From positions 4,829,501 to 4,893,500 of the forward strand of contig NZ_CP013949.1 of the NCBI RefSeq assembly GCF_000296215.2: a stretch of DNA of 64,000 nucleotides, given 5' to 3'. The position numbers and the translations under genes are program-made. How positions within the stretch are numbered: the first letter of the stretch is position 1; each line of letters begins with the position of its first letter. Under the pieces are notes generated by a model. It was not told the DNA's origin and did no database searches. It saw only the letters and a program-made list of their open reading frames with translations. This DNA comes from Bradyrhizobium sp. CCGE-LA001 (lineage in GTDB: Bacteria; Pseudomonadota; Alphaproteobacteria; Rhizobiales; Xanthobacteraceae). Positions 63,242 through 64,000 of the stretch are shown here, in pieces.

Positions 63242-63796
63242 TCAGACCTTCTCGACCTGACCGAATTCCAGCTCGACCGGCGTGGCGCGGCCGAAGATCG
63301 ACACCGCGACCTTCACGCGCGAGCGCGCCTCGTCGATCTCCTCGACCACACCCGAGAACGAGGCGAACGGGCCGTCGGCCACGCGCACGTTCTCGCCGAT
63401 CTCGAACGACACCGACGCCTTCGGCCGTTCCACGCCCTCCTGCACCTGGTGCAGGATGCGCATGGCCTCGTTCTCCGAGATCGGCATCGGCTTGTTTTCC
63501 GCGCCGAGGAAACCTGTCACCTTCGGCGTGTTCTTGATCAGATGGAACGCCTCATCGGTCAGCTTCATCTTCACCAGCACATAGCCCGGGAAGAACTTGC
63601 GCTCGGCATCGATCTTGCGGCCGCGGCGCACTTCCGTGACCTTCTCGGTCGGAACCAGCACCAGTTCGAACAGCTCCTCGAGCCCGCGCTGCTTGGCCTG
63701 CTCGCGGATCGATTCGGCGACCTTCTTCTCGAAGTTCGAATAGGCGTGGACGATGTACCAGCGCTTGTCGGACACTTGAGCGGTTGCTGTTGCCAT
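63242..63796 (-). CDS. nusG: Transcription termination/antitermination protein NusG
   Basis: 184 residues. The NGN domain has RWYIVHAYSNFEKKVAESI and KFFPGYVLVKMKLTDEAFHLIKNTPKVTGFLG; the KOW domain contains VADGPFASFSGVVEEIDEARSRVKV. Binds RNA polymerase and couples to Rho or uS10. The start shares one base with the secE stop. Confidence 0.98.
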   Translation of the reverse strand: MATATAQVSDKRWYIVHAYSNFEKKVAESIREQAKQRGLEELFELVLVPTEKVTEVRRGRKIDAERKFFPGYVLVKMKLTDEAFHLIKNTPKVTGFLGAENKPMPISENEAMRILHQVQEGVERPKASVSFEIGENVRVADGPFASFSGVVEEIDEARSRVKVAVSIFGRATPVELEFGQVEKV

Positions 63797-63987
63797 CAGT
63801 GAATGCCCAAAAGGAAGGTGATGAGGTAGCGGATGATCTGGTCGGCGGCGAAGAAGAAGATCGAGGCCACGGCGACCATGACGAACACCATGATGGTGGT
63901 GATCGTGGTCTCACGACGGGTCGGCCAGGTGACCTTGGCGGTCTCCGAACGCACTTCCTGCAAGAATTTGAACGGGCTGACTGCCAT
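63796..63987 (-). CDS. secE: Protein translocase subunit SecE
   Basis: 63 residues, the short one-helix form. SPFKFLQEVRSETAKVTWPTRRET is the conserved amphipathic region, then one transmembrane helix (about 29-60). Partner of SecY (29773-31104). First visible gene of the secE-rpoC cluster; the promoter lies beyond the window. Confidence 0.97.
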   Translation of the reverse strand: MAVSPFKFLQEVRSETAKVTWPTRRETTITTIMVFVMVAVASIFFFAADQIIRYLITFLLGIH

Positions 63988-64000
63988 CGTTTGATGTCCA

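Overview
The window looks like chromosome of a slow-growing rhizobium, most probably Bradyrhizobium or a close Nitrobacteraceae relative. The DNA is GC-rich, the alphaproteobacterial ribosomal order rplO-secY-adk-rpsM-rpsK-rpoA-rplQ is present, the ribosomal and RNA polymerase proteins read as Bradyrhizobium-type, and short palindromic repeats typical of this group fill many spacers. This assignment comes from reading the sequence; no database was searched.

The left part (1-25.8 kb) is mixed metabolic and accessory DNA in short operons on both strands. It starts with a PEP-mutase-like / ABM / NIPSNAP gene row facing an ArsR-type regulator, with a palindrome over the regulator start codon. Then come an exported alpha/beta hydrolase, small exported proteins (one with an extreme His/Arg/Trp tail), a GST-like protein, pccB, a class D beta-lactamase, a FlhX/FliK-like flagellar pair, and a glycosyltransferase in a less GC-rich patch. 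A long minus-strand block follows: HtrA protease, rarA, a higBA toxin-antitoxin pair with its own palindrome, an RluA-type pseudouridine synthase coupled to higA, a small exported protein and an ATP12-type ATPase chaperone. The block is followed by an OprO/P-type porin, an HxlR regulator divergent from a quinone-reductase-like enzyme, an SDR plus DUF1330 pair, and a Bug-type solute-binding protein.

From 25.9 to 45.2 kb the minus strand carries one continuous translation supercluster. Transcription runs from high to low coordinates: rpsL-rpsG-fusA-tuf, then the S10, spc and alpha operons ending with rplQ. It includes secY, an adenylate kinase with an unusual histone-like tail, and rpoA.

An 873-base spacer, a large ABC exporter and a fused flavin oxidoreductase/methyltransferase (46.0-50.3 kb) separate this from the second cluster, also on the minus strand: secE-nusG-rplK-rplA, a 2-hydroxyacid dehydrogenase, rplJ-rplL, rpoB and rpoC. 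Both ends of this interposed module are unusual: its two proteins share acidic tails, and it sits between rpoC and rpsL.

The most notable observations are the lysine/alanine tail on adenylate kinase; the oxidoreductase-methyltransferase plus exporter module; one palindromic element found three times directly behind the stop codons of tuf, rpsM and rpoA; and likely operators for the ArsR and HigA regulators. No tRNA, rRNA, CRISPR array, insertion sequence or prophage was seen.
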